Origin: Flavobacterium sp.
Lineage (GTDB): Bacteria > Bacteroidota > Bacteroidia > Flavobacteriales > Flavobacteriaceae
Direction: 5' to 3'
Length of the DNA stretch: 20,506 nucleotides
Assembly (NCBI GenBank): GCA_024709705.1
Contig: JANJWE010000184.1
Location: forward strand, 1 to 20,506
Shown: positions 1 to 8,200 of the stretch, piece by piece
Layout: every line of letters starts with the position of its first letter
Numbering within the stretch: position 1 is the stretch's first letter
The notes under the pieces: generated by a model
Told to the model about the DNA's origin: nothing
The model's input: only the letters and a program-made list of their open reading frames with translations
Database searches by the model: none
Program-made: the position numbers and the translations under genes

Positions 1-39
1 CCAGCCCGACTACGTGTTCATCGAAGCCAACGAGCTGCC
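1..39 (+). other. GC-rich edge fragment, possible foreign or chimeric coding scrap
   Basis: These 39 bases are about 60 percent G+C, while the sequence after them is AT-rich. Read in frame 2 they give QPDYVFIEANELP, with G or C at nearly every third codon position, as in a gene from a GC-rich genome. The open frame continues to 238 but there it runs antisense over the HupE-family gene, so it is unlikely to be real past about position 40. It may be the 3' scrap of a gene cut by the window edge, or an assembly join. I cannot name the protein. Confidence 0.3.
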
Positions 40-92
40 TTATCGTATTTATTCAATTTCTTTTTATTCATTTTTTAACAGCCGTTTCAGTT

Positions 93-683
93 TTATTTCC
101 AAATATCACTTTCAACAATCATGGGAAGTACAACCCCTACAACAAATGAAGACATCACCAATGTCCAATCTCTTTTTGAAAAACGAAAAAAAGTTTGAAC
201 CATATAAGACAGCACCAAAACTACAAAAACTACGATAATTTGAGCTGCCTCTATCCCAAGGGCAAATTCTAAAAGCGGAATTAATTTATCAGAACTATTT
301 CCGGGCAAAATAGCTTTAAAATAATTGGAAAACCCCAAACCGTGAATTATACCAAAAAACAAAGTAACGAATGCCACAAAGGTTATGCTTTCTTTTTTTC
401 CAGACTTACCTGCTGTGAATAAGTGGAACAACGCAGTAATCAAAATGGTAATTGGAATGAGAAATTCTACTAAATTGGCTTTAATAATAACTACTTCAAA
501 AACAGATAAAATTAATGCCAAGGTATGCCCCACGGTGAACAATGATACCAATAAAACTACCTTCTTCCAATCTTTAAAAGTATAAGGAACAGCTAACGCA
601 ATAAGAAACAAAACGTGGTCATAACCATTTATATCGAGCACGTGTTTTAAGCCAAGGTTAAAGTAGAGCCAAAATTCAGACAT
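93..683 (-). CDS. HupE/UreJ-family integral membrane protein
   Basis: This 196-residue, very hydrophobic protein has about six membrane segments. The family signature is visible in the first segment: H14, D17, D22 and H23 in a GLKHVLDINGYDHVLF stretch. A conserved GH pair (H53), the GIIHGLGF motif around H114 and a late Glu (E145) follow. HupE/UreJ relatives are linked to nickel or cobalt uptake for hydrogenase or urease, and the His/Asp pattern fits a metal-handling permease. No hydrogenase or urease gene lies in the window, so the substrate is unknown. The ATG at 683 begins a normal N-terminus. A TAnnTTTG box on the minus strand (713-720) would give a leader of about 20 bases. The gene diverges from the TerB-family gene. 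Confidence 0.85.
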   Translation of the reverse strand: MSEFWLYFNLGLKHVLDINGYDHVLFLIALAVPYTFKDWKKVVLLVSLFTVGHTLALILSVFEVVIIKANLVEFLIPITILITALFHLFTAGKSGKKESITFVAFVTLFFGIIHGLGFSNYFKAILPGNSSDKLIPLLEFALGIEAAQIIVVFVVLVLSYMVQTFFRFSKRDWTLVMSSFVVGVVLPMIVESDIWK

Positions 684-712
684 AGAGTTATACTTTTTTA
701 ATTTAGGGAATC

Positions 713-720
713 CAAACTTA
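713..720 (-). promoter_or_regulatory. Candidate -7 box for the HupE-family gene
   Basis: On the minus strand this reads TAAGTTTG, matching the Bacteroidota -7 consensus TAnnTTTG. It lies 30 bases upstream of the start codon. I see no TTG-type -33 element at the expected distance, so support is moderate. Confidence 0.35.
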
Positions 721-830
721 CGATTTATTTTCTATAAACTTCTTTTTGTAGATTTAAATTTGATGTTAAACATTTGACGTGTTTGGGGGATATTTTTAAA
801 AAAATCCTAAAAAATAATTAGAAATAGAAT

Positions 831-838
831 TATATTTG
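831..838 (+). promoter_or_regulatory. -7 box for the TerB-family gene
   Basis: TATATTTG followed by CA is a full match to the Bacteroidota TAnnTTTG box. It places transcription start near 844 and leaves a leader of roughly 17 bases before the ATG at 861. A -33 TTTG is not evident. Confidence 0.5.
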
Positions 839-860
839 CACAACCATTTAAAACAAACTT

Positions 861-1292
861 ATGTCAATTTCAGATTTATTTGATAGCGGATTTAAAAACA
901 GAAATAAAGGTCATTTTTCGGCTATTGTTCGTGTGGCTTTGAGTGATGGAGACATTACTGTTGAAGAACGCGAATTCATTGATAAACTTGCTAAAAATTT
1001 AGAAATTTCAGCAGATGAATATGAGGAAATCATGGAAAACCCAATGAAGTATCCCATTAACCCTCCTTATTTGTACATTCACCGTTTGGAACGTTTGTAT
1101 GACTTAGCCCGAATGGTTTATGCCGACCATGTTTTGGGTCCGAAACAAAAAGATATATTAATCAAATTTGCTTTAGCTCTGGGCTTTACTCCCGGAAACG
1201 TTGTTTATATAGTAGACAAAGCCTTATCGCTTTTGGTCTTGAATGTAGATTTGGACACGTTCTTGTTCGAAATGCAAAACATGAATAAATAA
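861..1292 (+). CDS. TerB-family (tellurite-resistance fold) protein
   Basis: This 143-residue protein has no signal peptide or membrane segment. Residues 18-60 carry the TerB-like pattern: a hydrophobic helix, then the acidic turn ALSDGDITVEEREFID, then a second acidic helix. The second half (residues 80-120) repeats the helix-turn theme with YADHVLGPKQKD. TerB-like domains form all-helical bundles with acidic metal-binding loops; most chromosomal members have no known substrate and should not be read as proof of tellurite resistance. The gene is single, with its own -7 box and a strong terminator shared with fbp. Confidence 0.75.
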   Translation: MSISDLFDSGFKNRNKGHFSAIVRVALSDGDITVEEREFIDKLAKNLEISADEYEEIMENPMKYPINPPYLYIHRLERLYDLARMVYADHVLGPKQKDILIKFALALGFTPGNVVYIVDKALSLLVLNVDLDTFLFEMQNMNK

Positions 1293-1293
1293 C

Positions 1294-1321
1294 AAAAGCC
1301 CCGAGAAATCGGGGCTTTTTT
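1294..1321. terminator. Bidirectional intrinsic terminator between the TerB-family gene and fbp
   Basis: An 11-bp perfect stem, AAAAGCCCCGA at 1294-1304 and TCGGGGCTTTT at 1309-1319, closes a GAAA tetraloop. A T run follows on the plus strand and the A run serves as the T run on the minus strand. It sits between two convergent genes. Confidence 0.93.
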
Positions 1322-1343
1322 GTGTCTATTGTAAACCTTGAAA

Positions 1344-2351
1344 CTATTTATATTTTGCCATAAACTCTTCGGCTTTTTCTACCATTTTTCGACTGCCGCA
1401 AAAGAAAGGAACACGTTGATGCAATTCGGTGGGTTGAATCTCCATGATGCGTTGGTATCCATCTGATGCTTTCCCTCCGGATTGTTCAGCTAAAAAAGCC
1501 ATGGGATTGCATTCATACAACAATCGAAGTTTACCGTTCGGTGCCTTTGAACTGGTTGGATAAATATAAATTCCTCCTTTAATCATATTGCGATGAAAAT
1601 CGGAAACCAAACTACCTATGTACCGCGAAGTATAGGGACGATCTTCTTCCTCTAACTGACAATACTTGATGTAATCTTTAACGCCTTGAGGAAAATGCAC
1701 ATAATTTCCCTCATTGATAGAATAAATTTTACCGGTTTCGGCATAGGTCATATTGGGGTGTGAAAGATAGAAAGTACCAATTGCCGGGTTTAAAGTAAAT
1801 CCGTTTACTCCGTGACCGGTTGTGTAGACTAACATCGTTGAAGTTCCATAAATCACATAACCCGCCGCCACTTGATTGACACCGGGTTGCAGAAAATCTT
1901 CCAAGGTTACCGGAGTTCCCACCGGCGTTTTACGCCTGAAAACCGAAAAAATAGTTCCAACGGAAACATTCACATCAATATTGGATGAGCCGTCCAATGG
2001 ATCCATCAACACCACATATTTATTATTATGTGAATTATCGCTTCCGGCAACGGTAATAAAATCGTCGTTTTCTTCTGAGCCAATTCCGCATACGATTTCC
2101 CGGTTGATGAGGGTTTGAATAAACACTTCATTGGCATATACATCCAGCTTTTGTTGGTCTTCACCTTGAATGTTTTGTTCGCCAGCCGCACCCACAATAT
2201 CTACCAATCCGGCTTTGTTAACTTTATAATTTACAACTTTTGCGGCCAATCTGATTGAGTTGATTATACGGGATAATTCTCCGGTTGAATATTGAAATTC
2301 TTCTTGTTTCTCGATGATAAATTCACCAAGGGTTTTGTTTCTTTCTTCCAT
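1344..2351 (-). CDS. fbp: Fructose-1,6-bisphosphatase class 1
   Basis: This gluconeogenic enzyme hydrolyses fructose-1,6-bisphosphate to fructose-6-phosphate and phosphate in the cytoplasm. The 335-residue product has the class 1 metal site: acidic GSEENDDF at residues 91-98 and DPLDGSSN at 117-124, followed by the VSVGTIF stretch. The C-terminal half has the usual [19 protein letters not shown] and [10 protein letters not shown] motifs. I chose the ATG at 2351 ([11 protein letters not shown]) rather than the longer frame to 2384, because family proteins begin at this point and the extra 11 residues look like leader. A near-consensus -7 (GATATTTG, minus strand, 2382-2389) would give a leader of about 25 bases. 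It shares a terminator with the TerB-family gene. Confidence 0.96.
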   Translation of the reverse strand: MEERNKTLGEFIIEKQEEFQYSTGELSRIINSIRLAAKVVNYKVNKAGLVDIVGAAGEQNIQGEDQQKLDVYANEVFIQTLINREIVCGIGSEENDDFITVAGSDNSHNNKYVVLMDPLDGSSNIDVNVSVGTIFSVFRRKTPVGTPVTLEDFLQPGVNQVAAGYVIYGTSTMLVYTTGHGVNGFTLNPAIGTFYLSHPNMTYAETGKIYSINEGNYVHFPQGVKDYIKYCQLEEEDRPYTSRYIGSLVSDFHRNMIKGGIYIYPTSSKAPNGKLRLLYECNPMAFLAEQSGGKASDGYQRIMEIQPTELHQRVPFFCGSRKMVEKAEEFMAKYK

Positions 2352-2420
2352 TACGAAAACGTTGTAGTTGTGTTTGTGGCACAAATATCGAAATTTTTGT
2401 GATACAAATAAGATTATTAT

Positions 2421-2448
2421 TTTGTTAGATTAAAGAATTGTATTTTTG
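2421..2448 (+). promoter_or_regulatory. Promoter of the GNAT-aspartate kinase pair
   Basis: TTTG at 2421-2424 and TATTTTTG at 2441-2448 form a Bacteroidota -33/-7 pair with 16 bases between them, just under the usual 17-23. Transcription would start near 2454 and include the whole unusual leader before 2509. Confidence 0.5.
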
Positions 2449-2460
2449 TGCAAAATTAAT

Positions 2461-2500
2461 AGCCCTGACAGTAGCGGAAAGCTCGCAGAACCAAAGCTTT
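2461..2500 (+). other. Structured 5' leader element of the GNAT gene
   Basis: The leader begins AGCCCTGACAGTAGCGGAAA and is visibly richer in G+C than neighbouring intergenic DNA. AAAGCT at 2478-2483 can pair with AGCTTT at 2495-2500 around an 11-base loop, ending 8 bases before the start codon in a run of A. From memory, the opening resembles the 5' half of a repeated, structured intergenic element common in Flavobacterium genomes; that resemblance is unverified. It could be a truncated copy, or a leader that affects translation start. Confidence 0.4.
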
Positions 2501-2508
2501 AAAAAAAA

Positions 2509-2982
2509 ATGAACATTAGAAAAGGAAAAAAAACCGACATGCCCGCTGTTTTAAGCTTGATTCAAGAACTTGCCGTTTTTGAAAAAGAACAGGATGCCGT
2601 TGTGGTTACAATTGCCGATTTAGAACGTGATGGTTTTGGAGAAAAGCCACTTTTTCACACTTTTGTAGCCGAATTAAATGACGAAATCATTGGTATAGCG
2701 TTGTATTATTATCGGTATTCTACATGGAAAGGCAAAACAATTCATTTGGAAGATTTAATTGTAAAAGAAGCTCATCGAGGTACCGGAGCAGGATTGGCAT
2801 TGTATACTGAAATTATCAAACAAGGAAAGAAAGACAACGTAAGACGCCTTGAATGGAATGTTTTGGATTGGAACGAACCCGCCATTCGTTTTTATGAAAA
2901 ATCAGGTGCAAAAGTTTTGGAGGATTGGCGTGTAGTCCAGATGAATGAGGAAGGAATAGAACTTTTTTTGGAGAAAAACTAA
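2509..2982 (+). CDS. GNAT-family N-acetyltransferase
   Basis: This 157-residue protein should move an acetyl group from acetyl-CoA to an amine. The acetyl-CoA pyrophosphate loop is RGTGAG at residues 90-95, after HLEDLIV. Motif B follows as WNVLDWNEPAIRFYEKSGA at 116-134. The ED..V and VLDWN.PAI.FYE patterns match the spermidine/spermine (SSAT-like) branch of the family, so a polyamine or other small amine is a plausible substrate, but the sequence does not settle it. Translation starts at an ATG behind nine A residues. Only 40 bases separate it from the downstream aspartate kinase gene, so the two probably share a transcript. Confidence 0.88.
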   Translation: MNIRKGKKTDMPAVLSLIQELAVFEKEQDAVVVTIADLERDGFGEKPLFHTFVAELNDEIIGIALYYYRYSTWKGKTIHLEDLIVKEAHRGTGAGLALYTEIIKQGKKDNVRRLEWNVLDWNEPAIRFYEKSGAKVLEDWRVVQMNEEGIELFLEKN

Positions 2983-2988
2983 ATGACT

Positions 2989-3008
2989 AATTGCCACATC
3001 GGCAAATT
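2989..3008 (+). repeat. Small inverted repeat between GNAT and aspartate kinase
   Basis: TTGCC at 2991-2995 pairs with GGCAA at 3001-3005 around a five-base loop. There is no T run, so it is not a convincing terminator. The surrounding text (CAAATTGACACAT) resembles a unit of short-period intergenic repeats I recall from flavobacteria. Confidence 0.3.
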
Positions 3009-3022
3009 GACACATAACTAAA

Positions 3023-4276
3023 ATGAAAATATTCAAATTTGGAGGGGCATCTGTTAAGGATGCAGAAGGCGTAAAAAACGTATTATCTGTTTTACAAAAA
3101 GTGGGACACGATGATGTTTTACTCGTAATTTCCGCTATGGGAAAAACTACAAATGCTCTGGAAGTAGTGATTAAACATTATTTTGAAAAGTCCCCCGAAT
3201 TGAAAGCATCAATTCAGGAAGTACGGAAATACCACAACCAAATCTTATTGGAGCTTTTTGAAGATGATAAACATCCTGTTTTTAAAGCTGTGAATATTCA
3301 TTTTGAAGAATTGGATTACTTTTTAAGCCACAATAAATCGCCTAATTATAACTTTGTATACGACCAAGTGGTTAGTTATGGAGAAATTATTTCAACAACA
3401 ATTGTGAGTCACTATTTTAATTACTGCGGACTCAAAAACAATTGGTTGGATGTGCGACAGTTCATTAAAACCGATGCTACGTATCGAGACGCCATTGTGG
3501 ATTGGCAACAAACACAAAAGTTAATCTCCAAAAACGTGAAGAAAAAGACCTTGAATATCACCCAAGGTTTTTTAGGTTCAGACGAAAATAATTTTACCAC
3601 CACTTTGGGCCGTGAAGGTTCTGATTACACCGCCGCTATTTTTGCCTATTGCTTGAATGCCGAAAATGTAACCATTTGGAAAGACGTCCCCGGGGTTTTG
3701 AATGCTGACCCTAGGTATTTTGAGAATGCAATTTTGTTAAACCAAATATCTTATCGCGAAGCGATTGAATTAGCGTTTTACGGTGCTTCTGTGATTCACC
3801 CTAAAACGTTGCAACCGTTGCAAAAAAAGGAGATTCCGTTGTTTGTAAAATCTTTTGTCAATCCGCTTTTACCCGGAACACGGGTTTATAAAGGTGCCGA
3901 CCTGGAACCCCAAACCTCCTGTTTTATTGTAAAGAAAAACCAACTTTTAATTTCGTTATCCTCCATTGATTTTTCTTTTATAATGGAAGAAAACATCAGC
4001 GAAATTTTTGCTTTGTTTCATCAATACAAAATAAAAGTTAGTTTGATACAAAATACAGCCATCAGTTTTTCTGTTTGTATTGAAGATAAATTTGGCAACT
4101 TTCCGGAACTAAAAACCATCCTTTCCAAAAAGTTTAAAGTATCATATAACGAAAATGTATCGCTCTATACCATTCGCCATTTCACAGAGAAAGCCGCTCA
4201 AATGGTAGAGGAAAACAAAACCGTTTTGGTAAAACAAATTAGTAGAGAAACGTTGCAGGTTGTAACGAAGGAGTAG
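3023..4276 (+). CDS. lysC: Aspartate kinase (monofunctional)
   Basis: The enzyme phosphorylates aspartate to aspartyl-4-phosphate, the first step toward lysine, threonine and methionine. The 417-residue product has the N-terminal kinase signature KFGGASV (residues 5-11; Ala replaces the common Thr/Ser), GREGSDYTAA at 196-205, and WKDVPGVLNADPR followed by ELAFYGASVIHPKT. From about residue 295 there are two short, diverged ACT-type regulatory modules. It is much shorter than ThrA-type bifunctional enzymes and has no homoserine dehydrogenase domain. Aspartate-semialdehyde dehydrogenase, the next step, is in the window at 19288. The symbol follows common use; which feedback inhibitor it senses is not visible. 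Confidence 0.93.
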   Translation: MKIFKFGGASVKDAEGVKNVLSVLQKVGHDDVLLVISAMGKTTNALEVVIKHYFEKSPELKASIQEVRKYHNQILLELFEDDKHPVFKAVNIHFEELDYFLSHNKSPNYNFVYDQVVSYGEIISTTIVSHYFNYCGLKNNWLDVRQFIKTDATYRDAIVDWQQTQKLISKNVKKKTLNITQGFLGSDENNFTTTLGREGSDYTAAIFAYCLNAENVTIWKDVPGVLNADPRYFENAILLNQISYREAIELAFYGASVIHPKTLQPLQKKEIPLFVKSFVNPLLPGTRVYKGADLEPQTSCFIVKKNQLLISLSSIDFSFIMEENISEIFALFHQYKIKVSLIQNTAISFSVCIEDKFGNFPELKTILSKKFKVSYNENVSLYTIRHFTEKAAQMVEENKTVLVKQISRETLQVVTKE

Positions 4277-4283
4277 TTTTTTG

Positions 4284-4318
4284 GTTTCAAGTTTCAGGTT
4301 ACAAGTTTCAAGTTTGTG
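4284..4318 (+). repeat. Five-unit, 7-bp tandem repeat (GTTTCAA type)
   Basis: Directly after the aspartate kinase stop codon there are five head-to-tail 7-mers: GTTTCAA, GTTTCAG, GTTACAA, GTTTCAA and GTTTGTG. The phase is exact across all 35 bases, with decay in the third and last units. It is noncoding on both strands as far as I can see. Confidence 0.8.
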
Positions 4319-4345
4319 ATTTCCTAAGGGTGTCATTCCATTTAT

Positions 4346-4368
4346 GGAGGTGTATCACTCCTTTTTTT
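4346..4368 (+). terminator. Probable terminator of the GNAT-aspartate kinase transcript
   Basis: GGAGGTG at 4346-4352 pairs with CACTCC at 4356-4361, with one bulged G and a TAT loop, followed by seven T. The stem is short and bulged, so confidence is moderate. Confidence 0.5.
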
Positions 4369-4397
4369 CAGTTGTAAAATGCTACAATTACTAAACT

Positions 4398-4429
4398 TTG
4401 TTTAATCTTTTGTTAAATATATTAAACAA
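4398..4429. promoter_or_regulatory. 9-bp inverted repeat upstream of the fasciclin lipoprotein gene
   Basis: TTGTTTAAT at 4398-4406 is repeated in exact inverse as ATTAAACAA at 4421-4429, with 14 bases between. It lies about 50-80 bases before the start codon, just upstream of a weak -7-like TACCTTTA (4444-4451). The spacing suits a dimeric regulator, but no regulator can be named. Confidence 0.4.
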
Positions 4430-4477
4430 GAAATGTAATACTCTACCTTTACATTCTAATTCTTAAAGAAAATTAAA

Positions 4478-5053
4478 ATGAAACTAATCAAATCACTTAC
4501 GGCATTATCATTAGCGGGTCTAATTCTAACCTCTTGTGGTGAAGCAAAAAAAGAAGAAGTTGTAGAAGAAGTTGTAACTACAGAGGGAGCTGTTCCGGTT
4601 GTGGAAACTCCAAACATTGTGGGTGTTGCATCTGGCAATGCCGACTTTAGCACATTGGTTGCAGCAGTAGGAGCTGCAGAATTAGTAGAAACATTAAGCG
4701 GAGAAGGTCCTTTTACTGTTTTTGCACCCACCAATGCTGCTTTTGAAAAACTTCCAGCAGGAACTGTAGAAAGCTTATTAAAACCAGAAAACAAAGAAAA
4801 ATTAACGGCTGTATTGACATACCACGTTGTTGCCGGAAAATTTGAAGCAGCTCAAGTTATTGAAGCTATAAATACCAATAATGGAAAATTTGAAGTAGCC
4901 ACTGTACAAGGGGGAAAAATCACTTTAAGTCTTGTAGATGGAAATGTTATCCTTACAGATGCTAATGGTGGAAAATCTACTGTTGTTATTCCAGACGTTG
5001 CAGCTTCTAACGGGGTAATTCATGCTATTGACACGGTTGTTATGCCTAAATAA
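4478..5053 (+). CDS. Fasciclin (FAS1)-domain lipoprotein
   Basis: This 191-residue protein has a lipoprotein signal: basic MKLIK, a hydrophobic stretch, then LTSC with Cys20 as the lipidation site. Residues 21-45 form an acidic, low-complexity tether (KKEEVVEEVV). One FAS1 domain fills residues 50-191: the H1 motif FTVFAPTNAAF at 79-89, the central YHVV at 115-118 and the H2 motif GVIHAIDTVVMP at 179-190. FAS1 domains mediate adhesion or protein contacts; bacterial single-domain lipoproteins are usually anchored in the envelope and often have no known partner. A palindromic upstream site (4398-4429) and a strong terminator suggest a single-gene, regulated unit. Confidence 0.93.
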   Translation: MKLIKSLTALSLAGLILTSCGEAKKEEVVEEVVTTEGAVPVVETPNIVGVASGNADFSTLVAAVGAAELVETLSGEGPFTVFAPTNAAFEKLPAGTVESLLKPENKEKLTAVLTYHVVAGKFEAAQVIEAINTNNGKFEVATVQGGKITLSLVDGNVILTDANGGKSTVVIPDVAASNGVIHAIDTVVMPK

Positions 5054-5073
5054 AAGTGTTACTTTTTTTCAGG

Positions 5074-5110
5074 AAAAGAGTTGTTTTGTTATGAGACAAC
5101 TCTTTTTTTT
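5074..5110 (+). terminator. Terminator of the fasciclin lipoprotein gene
   Basis: An 11-bp stem (AAAAGAGTTGT at 5074-5084 with ACAACTCTTTT at 5096-5106) closes an 11-base loop and runs into eight T at 5103-5110. From 5111 to 5235 I see only AT-rich sequence. Confidence 0.88.
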
Positions 5111-5235
5111 ATAGCTTTTCGAAACTCATCAAAGAGGATATTAAAAAAGGGATATTTAAAACCATAAACTTATCTCATATTTTGCAAAGACCCGAAATTT
5201 ATAGTATTTCAACCTCATTTAACATTCAAAAATAC

Positions 5236-5243
5236 TACTTTTG
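5236..5243 (+). promoter_or_regulatory. Candidate -7 box for the large outer-membrane protein gene
   Basis: TACTTTTG matches TAnnTTTG and lies 23 bases before the ATG at 5266, leaving a leader of about 15 bases. No -33 TTG is visible at 17-23 bases upstream. Confidence 0.4.
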
Positions 5244-5265
5244 AGTTTTTGGAGTTTTTATAACT

Positions 5266-8200
5266 ATGCTTAAAAAGTGCATTTGGGGAATTCTTTTTGT
5301 TTTCATTTCCGGGTTGTATGCCCAGGAAAATGAATCATTATATCAAAAAAAGCGAATTCTCATTACCCGTGACACTTTAGTGATAAACCCTAACGGAATC
5401 AGCAAATCGTATTTTAAACTCCAAAACCTATCGGGAATACCAATCGATACGAGTAATTACCAAACCGATTTTGTGAAAGGTTTACTTATTTTTAAATCTG
5501 GATTTCGGCCCAAAGACACTATTGAAGTTTCGTATTTGCAATATCCTAAATTTCTAACACAAACCTACAGTGTTTACGATCCTTCTAAAATTGTACCCAA
5601 TGCTCAAGGTAACGGCCTTTTATATAGTTTATCCAAAGATTCTAAAGCCACATACAAACCCTTTGACGGACTTACAACTTCGGGAAGTATAAAGCGAGGA
5701 GTTACCATTGGAAACAACCAAAATGCGGTTGTCAATTCAAACTTGGACTTGCAAATTGTGGGGAAACTTTCTGATAAAGTTAGTTTAAGAGCTTCTATAC
5801 AAGACAGCAACATTCCTTTGCAAGACGGGGGTTATTCACAAAGATTAGACGAATTTGACCAAATATTTATAGAACTCTATTCTCAGGATTGGTCGTTACG
5901 TGCCGGTGATTTGTTTTTAGAAAATAGGAAGTCCAAATTACTTAATTTTTCTAAAAAAGTTCAAGGTGTTTCATCCCAATTTGTATTTGGAGAAAGCGGA
6001 AATAAAACCACCGTATTTGGAGCCGGAGCCTTGGTTCGTGGTCAATATGCCCGTAGCAATTTTACCGGACAAGAAGGCAATCAAGGCCCTTACAAACTCA
6101 GAGGAAATAACGGTGAATTGTATGTATTAGTCATTTCCGGTTCAGAACGGGTCTTTGTTAACGGTATATTGGTACAACGCGGAGAAAATAACCAATACAC
6201 CATTGATTACAATGCAGGCGAAGTAACCTTTACCTCTTTGTTTCCTATAACATCCGAAATGCGAATAGTTATAGAATACCAGTATTCTGACAGAAGTTAC
6301 AATCGTTTTGTGGCTTATGGAGGTGTCGTACATGAAAGAGAAAAATGGCAAATTGGTGGTTTTTTATACAATGAAAATGATGTGAAAAACCAACCTTTAC
6401 AGCAAAATTTAACACCAGATCAAGTTGCTGTTTTGCAAAATGCGGGTGACAATTTAGCTTTGATGAATGCTCCTTCTGCTTATGCCGATAGTTTCTCTGA
6501 AAATAAAATTTTATATCGAAAAGTAACGGTTGCCGGCACTACTTTTTTTGAATTCTCTAATAATCCTAACGACGAATTATTTAATGTACGATTTACTTTA
6601 GTGGGCAATAATCAAGGAAATTATATTTTATCCAACAACCAAGCCGTAGGAAAAATTTATGAATATATAGCTCCTGTAGATGGCATACCTCAAGGAAATT
6701 ACGAACCTGTTATTCGGCTCATTGCTCCAACTCAAATTCAAATGGCAACTGTTATAGGAAAATACAATCCTTCTGAAAAAACCAATTTGGCGTTTGAATT
6801 GGGTTTAAGCAGAAATGACCTCAACTTATTCTCTTCATTGGATGATACAAACAATCAAGGTATAGCTTTTCAATGGGAAGCCCAACAAAGGTTGTGGACA
6901 AGAAAATGGACCTTAGATGCCTTTACAAACCTCAACTTTATTGACCAAGATTTTAGAACCATAGAACGCTTATTTACCATCGAATTTGGTCGTGACTGGA
7001 ATTTAAATCAGCCAATGGGAAACCAAAGGTATTTAATCGCCGGTTTACGATGGCAACTTCCGCAAAAAAGCAGTGCAGTTTATCAAGTTGAGACACTGAA
7101 TTTTTCTGAAAACTACAGTGGAATTCGTCATGTTTTTAATGGCCATTTTAGCAACAAAAATTGGAACGTTACCCAAAGTAGTAGTATCATGCAAAACCAA
7201 TCCGGAAATATTGAAACACGCTTTGGAAAAAACGATACCGCTTTGCGATACGATTGGGGAAAAAATTGGTCTGGTACATCTATTCGAATGGAAGACTATC
7301 AGGAGAAAAACACGGTATTAGGAACATTTAATCCTTTAAGTCAGCGTTTTACAGAGTATGGTACTTTTTCGGGAAGAGGTGATACTACAAAAGTTTACTT
7401 GGAAATAGGATATTTACACCGCATTAATGATAGTTTGCAAAACGGCATTTTAAGCCGTGTAAATCGTTCAAACACCTATTATTTAAAATCACGTTTGCTT
7501 CAAAACTCAACTTCAGATTTAACCGCTTTTATATCCTATCGGACTTTAAAATTTGAAAATCGGTCGATTCCTACTGAAACGTCTCTTAATTCAAGAATCT
7601 TATACAATGGTCGCTTTTTAAATCAACTTATAAACACCACCACATTGTATGAGACCGCTGCGGGTACTCTTCCGCAACAAGAATTTACTTATTTGGAGGT
7701 AGAACCCGGCAGAGGACTTTACATGTGGAACGATTACAATAACAATGGTATTCAAGAACTTCAAGAATTTGAAATTGCCCCTTTTCCGGATCAAGCCAAA
7801 TACATCCGGGTTTTTCTTCCCAATCAAATTTTTATTAAGACCCATCAAGTGAAATTTTCACAATCCCTGAGTATCAATCCCGGAATTTGGCAAAATGAGA
7901 CCGGATTGAAAAAATTTCTCTCGCATTTTTACCATATCACTTCCTTTACTACAGACCGAAAAACAATTCGCTCTAATGATTCATTTAACCTGAATCCATT
8001 TACTTTTTCGGACGATTCTATTTTAGGTTTGACAACAACATGGCAAAGCAGTCTTTTTTACAATCGCGGAAAACAAAAACATAGCACCACCTACACGTAT
8101 TCGAAATCAGATGTGAAGAATTTATTGTCTGTTGGGTTACAAGAAAGCCGTTCTGAACAACATTTTATTCAATATTCACATTTGCATCAAAAAAGTTGGC

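Noticed and set aside
14..238. 74-residue open frame on the plus strand at the left edge
   Set aside because: It runs antisense through the 3' end of the HupE-family gene, and only its first 13 codons look coding.
861..1292. Tellurite resistance determinant or phage-defence ter operon
   Set aside because: It is a lone TerB-fold gene with no terZACDE neighbours, so no resistance or defence claim is justified.
2352..2384. Extended N-terminus for fbp ([11 protein letters not shown])
   Set aside because: The added residues do not fit the family start, and the region overlaps the expected transcription start.
4284..4318. CRISPR array
   Set aside because: The 7-base unit is tandem with no spacers and no cas genes are present.
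4142..4336. 64-residue minus-strand frame over the 7-mer repeat
   Set aside because: It is antisense to the end of the aspartate kinase gene and includes the translated repeat (ETCNLKLETKK); no start or promoter support.
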